A stretch of DNA of 64,000 nt from an uncultured Clostridium sp. (GTDB taxonomy: Bacteria; Bacillota; Clostridia; Lachnospirales; Lachnospiraceae): contig CAMEIH010000004.1 in the NCBI GenBank assembly GCA_945917985.1, positions 1 to 64,000 on the forward strand. The letters run 5' to 3'. A model generated the notes under the pieces. That model was given only the letters and a program-made list of their open reading frames with translations. It did no database searches and was not told the origin of the DNA. Positions 61,938 through 64,000 of this stretch are shown piece after piece (within the stretch, counting starts at the first letter, position 1; the number at the start of each line of letters is the position of its first letter). A program made the position numbers and the translations under genes.

Positions 61938-62030
61938 GAAAGAAATATTGTAAACAAATTCCGGATATGGTACTTTTATCTTGTATTAAGTCGGCAACCA
62001 GAAAAATTTATAATAAAGAGGAGAAGGAAA

Positions 62031-64000
62031 ATGCGAAGAAAAAATCTTGGAAACAGAATTGTGAAGAAAGCAATCACCTGGGCAATGATCGTGATGATGT
62101 CATTCTCAGGCGCTATGAGCGGTTTCGCAAGCATGACGGTTTATGCGGAAGGAACAGAAAATAATATTGATAATCGTATAGATGAATGCGATTTGGAAGA
62201 GGAACGTGTAGATTCCAATGAAGAAAAATATAATAATATGGAAACTTCCGGAGATCAGGCAGCAGAGGAGATGACCCAAAAGGCAGCGGAAGCTGAGGCA
62301 GCAGCTGAGAAGGCAACAGAAGTGGTGGATAACCTTGGCGATACAGTAGCAGGGCTGAAAGAAAAGACTGAGGCTGCTACAGGAGCAGCTACCGATGCAG
62401 AAGATGCTGCAGATGATGTGGAAGAAAGCGCTGATGCAGCCAAAGCTATTGTAGACGGAACAGAGACTGAAAAAGGTGCAGAGACAAAGAAAAACGAAGC
62501 TGTAGATGAAGCTAACGCCTACAACGAAAAGGCAGCTGAAGATCAGACGGCAATAAACGAAAGCGCTTCACAGTCTCTCACCGACGTGACCGTTGAGACA
62601 GAGTCCGCAGGTGGCACGAAGGTAGAAGAACAGAAAGACTTGTCTGATTTTGTGGAAGAGAAGGCAACAGAAGCCCAGGATAAAGCAGCGGAAGCAAAGA
62701 CAGCATTGGAAGATGCATTGAAAGGAGAGTCTGCTGATGCAGTAGTAACAACTTCAGACGGTGAAGAAAAAACAGTTACAGAGCTGGTCGAGGATGTAAA
62801 CAAAGCTGCAGAAGATGCAAAGAAGGCAGCAGATGAAGCACAGGGAGCTGTAGATACAGCAAATGATAATCTTGCTAATGCAAAAAAGGAATATAACAAA
62901 TATGCCATGATGTATGGCCTTCCTTTGTATGGCGAGGAAACAGTAACCTACGCATATTCTGATGAAGACTTTGCTGAGGCCGGCATTACCGATGAGGAAA
63001 TTATCGCAGCAATTAAACAGCATGTAGCTGACAAGAAAGCGATTGAAGACAAAAAGCAGGAAGTACTTGATACGGAACTGAAAGATTTGACTAAGGATAT
63101 CGCTGATGCACAGAATAAAGTAGATGATGCAAAGGATAAGGCAGACGCAGCTGATGCGGCAGCAAAAGAAGCAGCTGATGCAGCAGCTGCTGCAAAAGAT
63201 CTGTTAACTAACGAAGAAGGAACAGGTTATGCAGATATCGCACAGAAGAAAGCTGATGAAGCAATCAATGTAGAGACTACCCCTGCAAAAGCTGAGTATG
63301 ATGCTGCAGTTAAAGATGCAGATAAGAAAGCTACAAAACTTGCTGAGGCAGAAGATAATAAGAAAAATGTTGATGATGTTCAGAACCCTATCATTACACA
63401 GAAAGAAACTGAGAAGATCGCTCTTGAAACAGATCTTAAAAATGTAAATGATACTATTGATGCCCAAAATAAGATAATAAATAATGCCCAAAATACCATT
63501 GAAGATTTGACTGACAAAGGATTATTTGGATGGAGTGAATCTAAATTAGAAAAAGCACAGGATACTTTGAAAGACGGGTTAGGACATTATGAAAGTTATA
63601 AGATCTTTGGAAAAACATATTACTATTGGGTAGGCAATACACAGGATGATCTGGATAAAGCAAAAGCAGTGGTTGATAAATATAATAAGGCAGTGAGTGA
63701 TAAGGCAGCAGCAGAATCAGAACTTGCAACAGCAAATGCAACACAAAAAGATCTTAAAGATCAAATTGCTAATATAAACGCAGATATTCAGGTAGCAAAT
63801 GATGCCAAGGCAGCAGCTCAGAAGGCAGTTGATGACGCACAGGCAGCAAAGGATGTCGCAGATGCCAACCTTGTAGAGAAGAAAGCTGTCTATGATCAGG
63901 CTGAGGCTGATAAAGCAGAGCGACTCAAAGAGGCAGAGGAAGAACTCAAGAAAGATGCCGCTGAGTCAATAATTGAGAGCTTACAGAAAACTCTTTCTGA
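62031..64000 (+). CDS. Large secreted Ala-rich coiled-coil surface protein (3' end beyond window)
   Basis: An open frame from ATG 62031 (RBS GAGGAGAAGGAAA) stays open to the last base, at least 656 codons. Residues 1-40 are a signal peptide: basic RRKNLGNRIVKK, hydrophobic core AITWAMIVMMSFSGAMSGF, likely cleavage after VYA. The rest is very rich in Ala, Glu, Lys and Asp in heptads (KAAEAEAAAEKATE; ADAADAAAKEAADAAAAAK), predicting long coiled coils. Two more complex islands interrupt it: YAMMYGLPLYGEETVTYAYS (about residue 297) and LFGWSESKLEKAQDTLKDGL with YESYKIFGKTYYYWVG (about 500-540). This resembles adhesin or fibrous surface proteins; any anchor would be past the window. No homologue is claimed. 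Confidence 0.85.
   Translation, partial: MRRKNLGNRIVKKAITWAMIVMMSFSGAMSGFASMTVYAEGTENNIDNRIDECDLEEERVDSNEEKYNNMETSGDQAAEEMTQKAAEAEAAAEKATEVVDNLGDTVAGLKEKTEAATGAATDAEDAADDVEESADAAKAIVDGTETEKGAETKKNEAVDEANAYNEKAAEDQTAINESASQSLTDVTVETESAGGTKVEEQKDLSDFVEEKATEAQDKAAEAKTALEDALKGESADAVVTTSDGEEKTVTELVEDVNKAAEDAKKAADEAQGAVDTANDNLANAKKEYNKYAMMYGLPLYGEETVTYAYSDEDFAEAGITDEEIIAAIKQHVADKKAIEDKKQEVLDTELKDLTKDIADAQNKVDDAKDKADAADAAAKEAADAAAAAKDLLTNEEGTGYADIAQKKADEAINVETTPAKAEYDAAVKDADKKATKLAEAEDNKKNVDDVQNPIITQKETEKIALETDLKNVNDTIDAQNKIINNAQNTIEDLTDKGLFGWSESKLEKAQDTLKDGLGHYESYKIFGKTYYYWVGNTQDDLDKAKAVVDKYNKAVSDKAAAESELATANATQKDLKDQIANINADIQVANDAKAAAQKAVDDAQAAKDVADANLVEKKAVYDQAEADKAERLKEAEEELKKDAAESIIESLQKTLS

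Noticed and set aside
62543-62908. Minus-strand open frames opposite the Ala-rich coiled-coil gene
   Set aside because: Their Ser/Ala-rich translation is the mirror of Ala/Glu codons on the plus strand.

Overview
The window looks like a chromosome segment of an anaerobic gut-type Firmicute, most likely a Lachnospiraceae (Clostridia) member. This rests on moderate GC, strong AGGAGG-type ribosome binding sites, GTG/TTG starts, and family choices typical of that group: high-molecular-weight rubredoxin plus rubrerythrin, a PadR-DUF1700-DUF4097 operon, a CmpB-type membrane protein, a TraX-like protein, and the radical SAM / TIGR03915 DNA-metabolism pair. No rRNA, CRISPR array, complete insertion sequence or prophage is visible.

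Layout. 0-8 kb: tRNA-Leu(UAG), a MATE exporter, a CheX-like phosphatase with a MshEN-like N-terminus followed by a CheY, a four-copy 82-bp repeat, a LacI-type regulator and glycogen phosphorylase. Regulator and phosphorylase share an AAAACGTTTT operator. 7.8-17.3 kb is an accessory stretch: MarR/flavodoxin pair, Phd/ParE-type toxin-antitoxin, a nucleotide-handling cluster (Nudix, HTH-dCMP deaminase fusion, MazG), MFS/AraC divergent pair, methyltransferase, EamA transporter, XRE regulator, and an unknown protein with a small HTH partner. 17.3-27.4 kb: EAL phosphodiesterase, metallophosphoesterase, ABC-F ATPase, oxygen-defence genes behind a Fur/PerR-like palindrome, a broken YhcG-type nuclease gene, an S1-domain protein, HAD phosphatase and CPBP protease. 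27.4-33.8 kb: gltBD behind a roughly 200-nt structured leader. 33.8-40 kb: acyltransferase, chemoreceptor, 7TM diguanylate cyclase, esterase, HicAB. 40-44 kb: an SOS-like operon (rarA, radical SAM, TIGR03915). 44-54.5 kb: Crh-like HPr homologue, nuclease-XPD helicase fusion, GH13 enzyme, inositol-phosphatase family protein, CmpB-type protein, PadR operon, ECF S component, TraX-like protein. 54.6-58.8 kb: MarR with a heterodimeric ABC exporter. 59-64 kb: a truncated coiled-coil gene, a PTS EIIC-like protein, a LytTR response regulator with a separate Hpt protein, and a large secreted Ala-rich coiled-coil protein that runs off the end.

Themes. Carbon storage and its control recur (glgP, GH13, LacI-type regulator, Crh-like protein, all but GH13 with the same AAAACGTTTT box). 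Cyclic-di-GMP signalling recurs (EAL enzyme, GGDEF enzyme, and a possible MshEN sensor domain fused to CheX). Several intergenic regions hold long nested palindromes that ordinary terminators do not explain (4743-4909, 7549-7635, 58840-58989, and the gltB leader). The most promising poorly described units are the SOS-linked radical SAM pair, the HTH-dCMP deaminase neighbourhood, the nuclease-helicase fusion, and the structured intergenic elements. All functional names come from reading motifs by eye; no database search was run.
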